Below, piece after piece: positions 1 to 12,873 of a stretch of 33,118 bases of DNA (positions are counted from its first letter, which is position 1; every line of letters begins with the position of its first letter). Where the stretch lies: positions 1 through 33,118 of the forward strand of contig JAISPD010000018.1 in assembly GCA_031275175.1 (NCBI GenBank). Reading direction: 5' to 3'. The DNA comes from Mycoplasmataceae bacterium (GTDB taxonomy: Bacteria; Bacillota_I; Bacilli_A; Mycoplasmatales; Mycoplasmoidaceae). Under the pieces are notes generated by a model. That model was not told where the DNA came from, made no database searches, and saw only the letters and a program-made list of their open reading frames with translations. The position numbers and the translations under genes were made by a program.

Positions 1-98
1 AAGAGGCTGTAGATTGAGTTAACAATATTTATCGTGGCTCATTAAACTATTTATCGGCCAACGAAGTGTATAATAAGTGGGTTCAAGTTAATTGCTAA
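1..98 (+). CDS. C-terminal fragment of a probable IS3-family transposase (cut by window edge)
   Basis: Reading from base 3 with TGA as Trp gives about 31 codons ending in TAA at 96-98. The peptide contains NNIYRGSLNYLSANEVYNKW. This resembles the extreme C-terminus of IS3/IS150-type DDE transposases (integrase core), where a W-x-N-N-x-R segment is followed by a SLNYLSPNE-like motif. The rest of the gene lies outside the window, so I cannot tell whether it is intact or a remnant. A 7-bp inverted repeat (85-91 and 107-113) spans its stop codon and could be a terminator stem or part of an element end. Another gene with a similar short motif is possible. Confidence 0.5.
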
Positions 99-178
99 CT
101 TTAGAGTTAACTTCGGGGAACAATTTCATATTTTTTTCATATTTGTAACATTTATTTAATCACTATGAATCATGAGTA

Positions 179-3764
<3,586 letters not shown>

Positions 3765-3769
3765 TTTTT

Positions 3770-3797
3770 GTCTATTAGTACTAATTACTAATAAGAC
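3770..3797. terminator. Hairpin between convergent nifJ and mupG, possible bidirectional terminator
   Basis: GTCTATTAGTA pairs with TACTAATAAGAC, giving about 11 bp with one bulge around a short loop. It sits between the nifJ stop (3764) and the mupG stop (3809-3807). Neither side carries a good U-tract, so termination is inferred from position. Confidence 0.4.
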
Positions 3798-3806
3798 ATC
3801 GTAACA

Positions 3807-4928
3807 TTAATTAATTATTTTAAATCTTGTTCACGAATTAATCTTGTTCATTTTATTAAAATCCGTTTTATCTATTTTGCCTACATAATTAAAAATGTTA
3901 GAAGTAAATAGGAAATTTTTACGAATAATAATTCAAAGTTCTCCGACGTAGTGTGGGTTATTATTGTTGATAATAACTATGTCACCAATTTGTGCTTTTT
4001 TAACATTTCCTCTTGGTTTAACATCACGATATAAAATGCGTGTGTTAGTGCTTCTAATAAAACCTTCAGTTAAATCACCGCGGCGAAAATGGTTTTTGTA
4101 AGCAAGAATTTTTGTTTCGTTTGCTTGTAAACCTTTAATGATGTGAGCTTTCAATTTGACGACACTATCATTTGATTGTGGCCGATTAAAGTGCTTAGCA
4201 TATTTTTTTAAACTAACTAGTTCTTGATCGGAAGCAGGATAATTACCAATAAAAATTTCTTGAATCTTTGTGTATTCTAGAATGTCGATTGCTTGCTGTT
4301 CAATTGATGAATTACGGTGTTTTTCAATTGTTGGTAATTTAACTTGGTTTTTTGTATTAGGTTGTTGTCCAAAAAAAGCCGATTGACTTGTAATAAAAAC
4401 TGCGTTTGGTAATTTCAATGCTGCATATTTTTTATTACAACGCATAAAATATTGTCACCCTAATCCAGTTTGATCTAAAGGATAAAAATTATGCATCACA
4501 CTAATTCTGGATTTGTTAGCCTCAAGAGATAAAACATCGTCAATAAATTTGTTATCATTTGATGCATTAATTTGAATATCTAAGCCTTGATAGGTGGCGT
4601 CTGCAACGACACTTGCTAATAGTGGAGTATCCAATCTGAGACAATCAATGCCAAATGATTTTAATTTAGTAAATTGATAGTCATCATCTAAAACTTTTAG
4701 CACTTCTGGGCCAATATCGGCGATAATGTAAAACCCGAGCTTTTTAGCTAATTTAAAAAAATTTAGGTATTTTGGCAAATTAACTTTCAATGATGGTTGA
4801 TCTAAATAAAAAAGTGAAGTGAATATCTTACTAAAACCATTAGCTTTGGCTTTAGTTAGATATGTCTGGATTTCTTTAAAATCACTATGACGAGGATAAA
4901 CGGAAATGCCTAAAACAACTTTACGCAT
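3807..4928 (-). CDS. mupG: 6-phospho-N-acetylmuramidase (MupG family, DUF871)
   Basis: 373 residues, close to the ~350 of Staphylococcus aureus MupG. The family hydrolyses MurNAc-6-phosphate-(1,4)-GlcNAc, formed by the MurP PTS, in the cytoplasm. The N-terminal half (MRKVVLGISVYPRH, then GFSKIFTSLF and FYIIADIGPEVL) reads like the TIM-barrel of DUF871. The C-terminal end (GDIVIINNNNPHYVGEL, NYVGKI, SWTRF) matches the small cyclophilin-like domain. I chose the ATG at 4928; a TTG three codons upstream is possible. The ATG lies one base after the murQ stop, so translation is probably coupled. The gene is last in the murP-amiE-murQ-mupG operon. Function is inferred from family and context; older annotations call these outer surface proteins. 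Confidence 0.85.
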
Positions 4929-4929
4929 A

Positions 4930-5829
4930 TTAATCAATAACTTTTCTAAGTATACCGTGATTTTGTTTTAATAGTTTGACAGCCGTTGGATAATCCACAT
5001 GTTTTTTAATCATGACTACCGCTTCTTTAACGCGATTTTTAGTTATCTGTAATGTACGATTTATTATAGTTTCGTTCGCATTTGTTAAAGTTTTAACAAT
5101 ATTATGTACGCGGCTTACTAGTTTAGCGTTTTTTGGTAATACATCTACCATTAAATTACGATAAACTTTGCCCATTTTAATCATTGCTCCAGTGGAGAGC
5201 ATATTGAGCACCATTTTTTGTGCTGTACCAGATTTCATCCTTGTTGATCCCGTAATAACTTCAGGACCAGTGATGACTTCAATTTTAATCTGTGCAAGCT
5301 TACCAATATCAGAATTCTTGTTGGTTGAAATGGCGACTGTCCTCGCTTTAAGTTGTTTAGCAAATTGTAATCCCCTAACGACATATGGGGTTCTTCCGCT
5401 AGCGCTTATACCCACAAGCGTATCGTTAGAACTAAATTTAATTTTTTTTAAATCATTAATCGCTGCTTGTTGATCATCTTCTGCTCCTTCTACAGCATTT
5501 AAAATAGCTTTTTTACCACCAGCGATTAAACCAATAACTAAATTAGAAGGTGCACCATAGGTTGGCGGTATTTCACTAGCGTCTAAAATACCAAGTCGAC
5601 CACTAGTACCAGCTCCTATATAAACTAATCTTCCACCTTTAATAAAAGTCAACACAATTGCATCAATAGCTTTTGCTATATTTTTAAGTTGCGTAACAAT
5701 TGCTTTAGTAATTTTATTGTCTTCTTGGTTAATAGTTCTAGCGATATTTAATGACGACATCAAATCAATATCAATAGATTTAGGATTAACGCTCTCTGTG
5801 ATTATTTTTTGTAAATTAATTTGCTTCAT
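4930..5829 (-). CDS. murQ: N-acetylmuramic acid 6-phosphate etherase
   Basis: 299 residues, the normal length for MurQ. The enzyme splits the D-lactyl ether of MurNAc-6-phosphate, giving GlcNAc-6-phosphate and D-lactate in the cytoplasm. The SIS fold is shown by GAGTSGRLG (residues 72-80). The catalytic region DASEIPPTYG carries Glu86, and VEGAEDD at 113-119 carries the second conserved acidic site. GSTRMKSGTAQKMVLN is the family signature. It starts four bases after the amiE-like stop and is followed one base later by mupG. The presence of murQ in an organism without peptidoglycan points to use of external MurNAc rather than wall recycling. Confidence 0.96.
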   Translation of the reverse strand: MKQINLQKIITESVNPKSIDIDLMSSLNIARTINQEDNKITKAIVTQLKNIAKAIDAIVLTFIKGGRLVYIGAGTSGRLGILDASEIPPTYGAPSNLVIGLIAGGKKAILNAVEGAEDDQQAAINDLKKIKFSSNDTLVGISASGRTPYVVRGLQFAKQLKARTVAISTNKNSDIGKLAQIKIEVITGPEVITGSTRMKSGTAQKMVLNMLSTGAMIKMGKVYRNLMVDVLPKNAKLVSRVHNIVKTLTNANETIINRTLQITKNRVKEAVVMIKKHVDYPTAVKLLKQNHGILRKVID

Positions 5830-5833
5830 ATTT

Positions 5834-7402
5834 TTATAGTTTAAATCCTAAAGCTTCATATATTTTTTCTGAAACAGTTTGTCCAATTCGATTTAATCCA
5901 TCACCCAAATAAACATCGTCACTATTAGGATTAAAATAATTATATTTGCCAAAAAAATAATTTTGTTTCGGTAATGCTTCATCGTTTCTTGAAAGCAAAG
6001 TATTAATGGAATTGGTTAAAATCGCAATAACTATTTTATTTTCTGAGTCAATGATTGTAAAAGTTCCAGTTCACCCATCGTGACCATATGTTGATTGTGA
6101 TGGTTGTCTTCCAAAGATGTAATTATTTTGATTCCCTGATTTTACTTTTCAACCAATACCAAATTGAAAATTATTTGGATCTTTAGGGTTTGCTATAGGC
6201 GTAATTACTTTATCAATTAATGATTGATCAAAAAATCTGTGGTTTCCATATCCGCCACCATTTAACATTATGCTTTGTAAAATATTTAATTCACCAGCTG
6301 TAGAAAATAAACCAGCGTGTCCAGATATACCATTCATACTATAGTATGAAACTTCATCATGAACCTCGCCCCTAATTTGCACTTTACGCATATCTGTAAA
6401 ATCATCTGGCGTGTCATTTCTTAACCCTTGACGCGTATTACCTTGAAGTTCTGTTGCCGCTAAATTACTTAATGATATTTCCCTTTTTAGCGGATTGTAC
6501 ATTGTGTGTTTCAAACCTAAAGGATGATAAATATTATTTTGATTAAATTGATCAATCCGTTGCCCAGTGATTCGGTTAACTAAAAGATCAACCAACATAA
6601 AATCAATATCGCTATATTGTTGATCATTACCAAAAATAAAATCAGGTTCAATCAATATCAGAGCGAGTAATAAACCGTCAAAATCTCTTACCTTGTGTTT
6701 ATTACCATCAACGCAATCCTTGCTAGCACTAACAATGTAGTCATAAGGAGAAGCTTTTAATCCTGAAGTGTGTGTTAATAAGTTGTATATGGTAATGTCT
6801 TGAAGATTCATTGAACCTTTTTCTTCACTATTCAAACTAACCGGTACATTAGCAAATTGATGATTAAACTCTGGTATATATTTACTAACCTTATCATCCA
6901 ATGAACCGATTTTGTGATTTTGGATTAAAAATTGAATGGCAAACATCCCCGCATACATTTTCGTGTTGGAAGCTAAGTCATACATCGTTTCATTAGTTGC
7001 CTTTACCCTTTGCTCGTCGGGTAACAAATCACCTACAGTCCCACCTGTACCACCAATGTCAGCAGATTGACCATCTTTGTACATGTAAGCATAGCCAAAG
7101 GTTTTTTGATAAAAAATTTTATTATCTTTAGCCGCACTTATTTGTATGCTTGGGAAAGCTAATGAAGTACTAGGGTTTGCACTTGATTTATTAATACTAC
7201 TTTTGCTCCCCTCCCAAACGCGCTCATTTATATAAAAGTCTAAAGCATCTAATAAAGTCTGATCAGCACCAACTGCTGTTGGATTGTTCGTATAATCTGT
7301 TAACATCGGATATTTGGTAGTTGAACAAGCAGAAACAGTTATCGGAGTGATTAAACTAAAAGTGCTTACAGATAGATAGATGAATTTATTTTTTAATTTC
7401 AT
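5834..7402 (-). CDS. Surface lipoprotein serine hydrolase, class C beta-lactamase fold, AmiE/YbbE-like
   Basis: 522 residues. The N-terminus has a lysine-rich start, a hydrophobic stretch and a lipobox ending VSAC with Cys26, so the protein should be lipid-anchored outside the membrane. Family motifs are all visible: SxxK as S145-N-T-K148, the LLTHTSGL block near 208-215, Y263-S-D for the YxN/YSD motif, and HDGWTGT near the C-terminus for the third box. In Bacillus subtilis a protein of this family, AmiE (YbbE), is an N-acetylmuramyl-L-alanine amidase inside the mur operon. The same setting here suggests it strips peptide from muropeptides before MurP import. The exact substrate is inferred; a general esterase or DD-peptidase activity is an alternative. 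The frame needs TGA as Trp to reach the stop at 5834. Confidence 0.82.
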
Positions 7403-7409
7403 TAATTTT

Positions 7410-9068
7410 TTATGCTAAATTTCAATTGATTTTTGCATTATTTTTAAATATTTTATAACCTAAGAAAGTAAATCCACACCCTGAAATATAACCCAAAACT
7501 AGACCTGAAATATAAACCACATAACCTTGTCAAACACCTGCAGATGAAGTAATCATTGGCAATGCTAATAAACCACTAGGGCCTGTAGGCATTAACAACC
7601 CCATGTTAATGTGTCCCCATTGATTTAATGCCCCGACAAAGAATCCAGGAAGCATCGCTCCTATACATGCCGTAACAAATGGTACAATTCTTGGCAAAGA
7701 AACTCCATATATTAGTGGTTCCCCAATACCTAAAAATCCAGGAACAATTGCACTCGCAATTTGTTTACGGAAAGTACCACCTTTATTTGCAATAAAGAAC
7801 ATTGCAATCGCACATCCAACTTGACTAGCACCAGCTAAAGCTAATACAGGGAACAAAGTATTAATATTGTATTTAACCATTAAAGCAAAATAAACTGGTA
7901 AGAATCCTTGATGAATTCCAAACACTACACAGATTAAGAAAATACCAGCTAATAAAGCATCACCAAATGGAGCGAAAATTCCTTGAGTTAAGAATTGGAA
8001 TGCTGTACTAACTGCCAAGAATAAATAACCAGAAAGCGGAATGATTAATAGGAAATTAAATACCATGAAAGTTACGATAACTAAAAAAGGAGTAAATATT
8101 GGACTAACTACATCTGGCATTCATTTGCTAACAAATTTTTCAAAATAAATAGCACCAGTAATTCCTAAAATTACCCCAAACATTGAACCATGTGGTGAAC
8201 CTAATGAATCTAATGAGTGACCTACTAATGTGCCATCTAAATAATGATAATCAGCATATGAACTTACTGTTGTTAAACCTGATGTAAATCAGTTATATCA
8301 AAGATGATTAACATCAATGTTAATCCCTAGGAATGCCCCCCCAAAGATAGTAACCGTCACTGGGTTCGCTCCTTCTTTAAAATCAACAGTTACAGTGGTA
8401 GTCGTCCCCAGAGCGGTTCATAATTGATTAGTAAAGGCATTAGACATAAACAATGCACCAATAATTGCACCAATATATCCTTTCCCGCCAAAAGCTTCGG
8501 CAAATCTTCAACCAAAAATAACTAAGAACACTTGCAATCAAACCGTATTCACGATATTAAATACCGAATATCATTTTTGAAGTGTTTCGTGACCTTGTCA
8601 ATTGTTTTGCACAGATGATTGCATGATTCCTGCAATACCAGCAAATAGACCAGCACCGATAAAGGCCGGAATTAAGGGAGCAAATATTTTGGCAAATTTA
8701 CTTAAAGCAGTTGTTATTAAATTACTACGCTTTTGTTGATTTTCAAATTTAACTTGATTGGCAACTTCTTTTAATGATGGTGTAGTACTATTTGTTGGAG
8801 TGCTATCTGCAATTTTTTTGAACTCGTCATAAACTTTAGCTACTGTTCCAGGGCCCAAAATAATTTGATATTCGTCACTGCCTTTAGGATGAATAACATT
8901 AATTACACCCGGTACTTTTTTAAGCAATTCTATATCTAACACGTCTTTTTGTTTTAGTTTTAATCGCAATCTAGTCATGCAATTTTCATAATCAAGAATC
9001 CCATATTTTTTAACTAATTGATAAAGATCATTAGCCATTTTTTGTTGACTGATTTTTTTACTACTCAT
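7410..9068 (-). CDS. murP: PTS EIIBC permease, probably for MurNAc or MurNAc-GlcNAc
   Basis: 552 residues. The N-terminal EIIB domain carries the phosphorylation cysteine C30 in ENCMTRLRLKL. A charged linker follows at about 110-130. The multi-spanning EIIC domain (SKFAKIFAPLIPAFIGAGL onward) includes the GIGEPLIYGVSLPR loop typical of the glucose/sucrose/MurP superfamily. There is no EIIA domain, as in Escherichia coli MurP, so a separate EIIA must serve it. It is the first gene of the operon, with a 7-base gap to the lipoprotein gene. The MurNAc specificity comes from the neighbours murQ and mupG; sequence alone would also allow sucrose or trehalose. It is preceded by a good promoter that overlaps a palindrome. 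Confidence 0.87.
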
Positions 9069-9097
9069 ATTTTTTTGTGTCTCTGTATTACAAATAA

Positions 9098-9126
9098 ATT
9101 ATATATTACTATGGTGTCATAGTAAA
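9098..9126 (-). promoter_or_regulatory. murP promoter with embedded 20-bp palindromic operator
   Basis: On the minus strand a -35 TTTACT (9126-9121) and a -10 TATAAT (9103-9098) are exactly 17 bases apart. The -35 and spacer are covered by a perfect inverted repeat, TTACTATG-N4-CATAGTAA, at 9106-9125. A dimeric repressor bound there would block RNA polymerase. A MurR/RpiR-type regulator is the natural candidate by analogy with other mur operons, but none is encoded in this window. I did not see a second copy of the palindrome. Confidence 0.72.
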
Positions 9127-9191
9127 TGTTAAATTACTTAACTAGTTCGTGTTTCCTTTCTGGAAAATAAATTATCATTGATTTGTTATCG

Positions 9192-9197
9192 TATAAT
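9192..9197 (+). promoter_or_regulatory. -10 box of a probably leaderless small gene
   Basis: A perfect TATAAT ends six bases before the ATG at 9204. Transcription would therefore start at or next to the start codon. No clear -35 and no Shine-Dalgarno are visible. Confidence 0.5.
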
Positions 9198-9203
9198 ATT
9201 CTC

Positions 9204-9386
9204 ATGGAAATAACATCAAAAGAAATATTAGAAATGTCTGAGACAGAATGACAAGCTTTTCGTAAGAAATCTTGAGAACGTAAACGAGAATATTACGCTC
9301 AAAATGTACCTGATTGATATCTTAGAGATCAAGAAAACTTTGCTAAATTTTTGGAAAGTAAGCAAACATCAAAGAAAAAAAATTAA
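9204..9386 (+). CDS. Small hypothetical protein, 60 residues
   Basis: I do not recognise it. The frame runs from ATG to TAA with three Trp codons, all TGA, so it disappears under the standard code. The product is highly charged and aromatic, with LEMSETEWQAFRKKSWERKR followed by REYYAQNVPDWYLRDQENF and a Lys-rich tail. It has no signal or membrane segment and probably forms a helical, soluble and perhaps nucleic-acid-binding protein. It is divergent from murP, and its stop codon overlaps the purD stop on the other strand (shared TTAA at 9383-9386). The compact fit between two genes and the TATAAT just before its ATG argue that it is real. Confidence 0.6.
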
Positions 9387-10627
9387 TTTAAACCAATGTC
9401 TTTGCGAAAATACATTCTTTTAAAATTAATATTTTTAATTTCTTTATAAACTTTTACATAAGCATCTTTTACACTTTTACCAACTGCTACAACCGATAGA
9501 ACTCGTCCACCATTTGTTAATAACTTATTTTCTTTAATAATGGTATTAGCAAAAAATACTAATGGTTGATGTTGAATGTTTATTTGATATCCGATTTTAT
9601 AATTTTTAGGGTATCCATTCGATGCTAAAACAATATTAATTGCTGTGCCTTTTTTTCACAAGAATTTAAAAGTATGCAACTGATTTTTGATTACAGTTTG
9701 AAACAATGCTACTAAATCAAAATTCATTAAAGGGACTATTGATTGACATTCTGGGTCGCCCATCCGTACATTATATTCCAAGCACTTGCATCCATTATTT
9801 GTAATCATAATGCCAAAGAATAAAAAACCGTGAAAATCTAATTTAGATTGTTTGATGCCATTCAATGTGGGAATCATGATATGTTTGGTAAAATCATCCA
9901 TAACTTTTTGATTAACGTGTGGATTAGGGCAAACCGCTCCCATTCCACCTGTATTAAGACCAACTCCATGTTCATGAATCGTTTTATGATCTTGTGCTGA
10001 TACTAGCGGTACCATGGTTTTTCCATCAGTAATGCAAATGATTGATGTTTCAACACCAGAGAAAAATTCTTCCATCACAATGGAATTACCCGCATCTTTT
10101 AAAGAATGATCAATCATAAAATCTGTGATTGTTTCTCTCGCTGCCTTTAAATTTTTGCAAATAACAACGCCTTTCCCAGCAGCTAAACCATTTGCTTTCA
10201 CAACGACTGGAAAAGTAGTGGTGTTCTCTAAATATGCCAAAGCACTATGAGGTTCTGAGAATACTTTAAATTTAGCAGTTGGAATCTTAAAGCGTTCCAT
10301 AAATTGTTTAGCGTATGTTTTGTTACCCTCTAATTGTGCTGCTTTTTGTGATGGACCAATAATATCTAATTTATTTTGTTTAAATAGATTAACTATTCCC
10401 TCTACTAATAGGTTTTCTGGGCCGACAATGGTTAAATCAATGTGATTGTCTTTGGCAAAATTTACTAAATTTTCATTAGTAAATAAATTCACATTGCAAC
10501 ATTTACTAATCATTTCTGTACCAGCATTACCAGGAACAACATAAATAGTAGTTACCTTTTTACTCTGTGCCAGTTTCCAAGCCAAAGCATGTTCACGACC
10601 ACCTGACCCAATTAACATAATTTTCAT
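9383..10627 (-). CDS. purD: Phosphoribosylamine--glycine ligase
   Basis: 414 residues, the normal size. The enzyme makes glycinamide ribonucleotide from phosphoribosylamine, glycine and ATP, the second step of de novo purine synthesis. Visible features are the N-terminal MLIGSGGREHALAWKL, the ATP-grasp region VVVKANGLAAGKGVV, NTGGMGA, and the metal-binding segment CLEYNVRMGDPECQ (family consensus EFNARFGDPE). I start at the ATG at 10627; a TTG two codons upstream is less likely. It is separated from purH, purN and purM by a permease-apt pair on the other strand. De novo purine genes are rare in mycoplasmas. Confidence 0.96.
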
Positions 10628-10669
10628 AACCAAAATTTACTCTTTATGATAAGTATTATAAAATTAATT

Positions 10670-12295
10670 ATGAGCGCGAAATATCATATTGTTAAAAAAC
10701 TTTCAGAATCAATCAATGCTGCTAGTCCTTCACCAATTGAGGTAATCCCTACTAAAAAGAAAATTGGATTTGTTTCAACCGTTAGTCTAGTTATAGGTTC
10801 TTCAATTGGTGCAGGAATTTTTATTAAGAACCATGAAATTTTAAATAATGTTCATGGATCAATTTTATTTGCCATTATTAGTTGATTAATTTCCATTATC
10901 GGTATTTTAGCTTTAGCACTGGCGTTACCAGAAATTTGTAGCGGCATTCATAATAATCATCAAGGAATAGTTGGATGGGTAAGAAAATTTAATAGCAAGA
11001 TAATTTTCTTATGTAGTAAAAATTTTATGAGTTATCTGCACTTATCAATCTATTATTTCATTATGCCCTTCTACCTTGTAATGACATTACAAGAAACATT
11101 TGGTTTTGCTATTGAATGGTATTGACTAATCTTGATTTCGTTTGCAATTTCTAGTTGATTTATTTGAATTACAGGTTTATCTACCAAAGCTGCTAATTTA
11201 CAAAATTGAATTGTTACAGCAATAAAGTTTTTGCCAATTATTTTTGCTGCAATTGCTGGTTTTATTTTATTAGGTTTAGGTAAAGGCACAGACAATACAA
11301 TGTTTCCTGTATATCCTGTCTATGATGGGCATTTACCTCTGTTCAGTGACAAACTTCCCGTCTTAGGGATTCTAAGTTCCATCCCCGCAATCTTTTTCGC
11401 CTTTGATGGTTTTTATTCAACTGCTGGGATTCAGGGAGTTATGAAAGAACCTAAGAAAATTTCTTCAGCAATGGGTTTAGGAATGGCAATTGTTAGTGCA
11501 TTAGACATAATTATTTCGTTATCATTATTGTTTGGCACACATAGTGGAAAAATATCTGATTTACAATTATCCAGATGAATTTTTCAAATTGCTAATTTAT
11601 GCGTCGCAATTGGTATTTTAGGCATTATCAATGGTGTATCAGTTTATGCAGGAAATTATTATCGCGATTTAATTAATAACATGGAATTGCCATTTGCTGG
11701 TTGATTAAAATCTCATGCCAAAAATAATAGCCCAACCATGGGGGTGTTAACAAGTTATTTGATCACGATTTTTTGATTCATTATTTTTACAATTATTGGT
11801 CTGAATTTTTTAAACACCAGTCATTATGGAGCAATCCCTGGATGAGAGAATAAAAATTATGGTAGTCAATATGTAATGAATTTGTATTCCTTTGCAGATT
11901 TATTAGGTGATTGGAATGCTGCCTTTGCTTTTATCATAATTTTATTGGCAATTTTAGGAGTAATGCGTAATCGTAAAACTAACCATATTAAAGTAACTCA
12001 TTCGAAATTTTTATTACCTAGTGGAATTGTAAGTTTATTAATTATGGGGTCAGGAATATTTTTCATTCCCATTCAATCCATTGGTAATTTAGTTTATATT
12101 ATTGATTATTACGACGGTACTATTCCTATACCACCAGGAGTAAATGCTCATATTACAATTGTAGATATTGTTGGTGCTGCTTCACAAATTGTGGTGTTAT
12201 TTTTATTCCTTGGAATAATGTTAATTCCCGCCATTGTCCGTAATCACAATGATCATAGAAAACGAATAAGTAAAATGTCTCATAAACATTACTAA
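10670..12295 (+). CDS. APC-family amino acid permease
   Basis: About 541 residues with roughly 12 hydrophobic segments. After a short polar N-terminus comes VSLVIGSSIGAGIFIKN, the TM1 signature of the amino acid-polyamine-organocation superfamily. FFAFDGFYSTAGIQGVMKEPKK is the matching TM6/loop region with the conserved FDG and EPKK. The frame is interrupted many times by TGA (Trp). An ATG at 10646 in the same frame would add MISIIKLI. I prefer 10670 because a TTTACT / TAAAAT promoter pair (10636-10641 and 10659-10664) overlaps the longer version. The TAAAAT box lies five bases before this ATG, suggesting a leaderless mRNA. The substrate cannot be read from sequence. It is followed 21 bases later by apt. 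Confidence 0.85.
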
Positions 12296-12316
12296 TTTCG
12301 TTTAAAATTATTGGGT

Positions 12317-12862
12317 ATGTCCACAAATATCCAGAAACTTATTGCTAAGAACATTCCTAACATTCCCAATTTTCCAATCAAAGGTGTACAGTTTAAAGAT
12401 TTGACACCAATTTTAGCAAAGCCTAAAATCTTAAAAATCGTTATTAATGAATTAGTTAAAAAAGTTAAAAAGATGAAAATAGATTACATCGTTGCCCCAG
12501 AAACACGTGGTTACTTCTTTGGTATTCCACTCGCTCAAAAATTACATATTCCGTTTATTCCTGTACGTAAAAAAGGTAAATTACCACGTCCAACAATTTC
12601 GGTTACTGAAAACATTGAATATAGTAAAGTATCTTTAGAAATTCATCGTGATGATATTAAGCCAAATGCTCGTGTATTGATTGTGGATGATTTATTGGCG
12701 ACTGGCGGAACAATTAAAGCGATTATAAAACTAATTAGATTATTAAAAGCAAAACCAGTTGGTGCATTAGTGGTCGTTGAATTACCAGAATTAAATGGTG
12801 CAAAGCAATTAAATTCTTTGGGTATTTTAGTTGATGCAATGATTAAACTTCCGGGTAAATAA
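12317..12862 (+). CDS. apt: Adenine phosphoribosyltransferase
   Basis: 181 residues, the standard APRT length. The enzyme joins adenine to PRPP to make AMP (purine salvage). The PRPP-binding motif VLIVDDLLATGGT is complete. The start GVQFKDLTPIL and the APETRGYFFG loop are also characteristic. The ATG at 12317 is preferred over a TTG at 12311. A TAAAAT box at 12303-12308 ends eight bases upstream and no Shine-Dalgarno is seen, so this mRNA may also be leaderless if the gene has its own promoter. It ends 11 bases before the convergent purH stop, with no obvious terminator hairpin between. Confidence 0.96.
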   Translation: MSTNIQKLIAKNIPNIPNFPIKGVQFKDLTPILAKPKILKIVINELVKKVKKMKIDYIVAPETRGYFFGIPLAQKLHIPFIPVRKKGKLPRPTISVTENIEYSKVSLEIHRDDIKPNARVLIVDDLLATGGTIKAIIKLIRLLKAKPVGALVVVELPELNGAKQLNSLGILVDAMIKLPGK

Positions 12863-12873
12863 AATCACTAACC

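Noticed and set aside
5168-5473. Plus-strand frame inside murQ
   Set aside because: Shadow of murQ, which has all family motifs on the other strand.
10627-10669. Purine or 2'-deoxyguanosine riboswitch upstream of purD or the permease
   Set aside because: The gap is too short and lacks the conserved TATA-GGATATGG type core.
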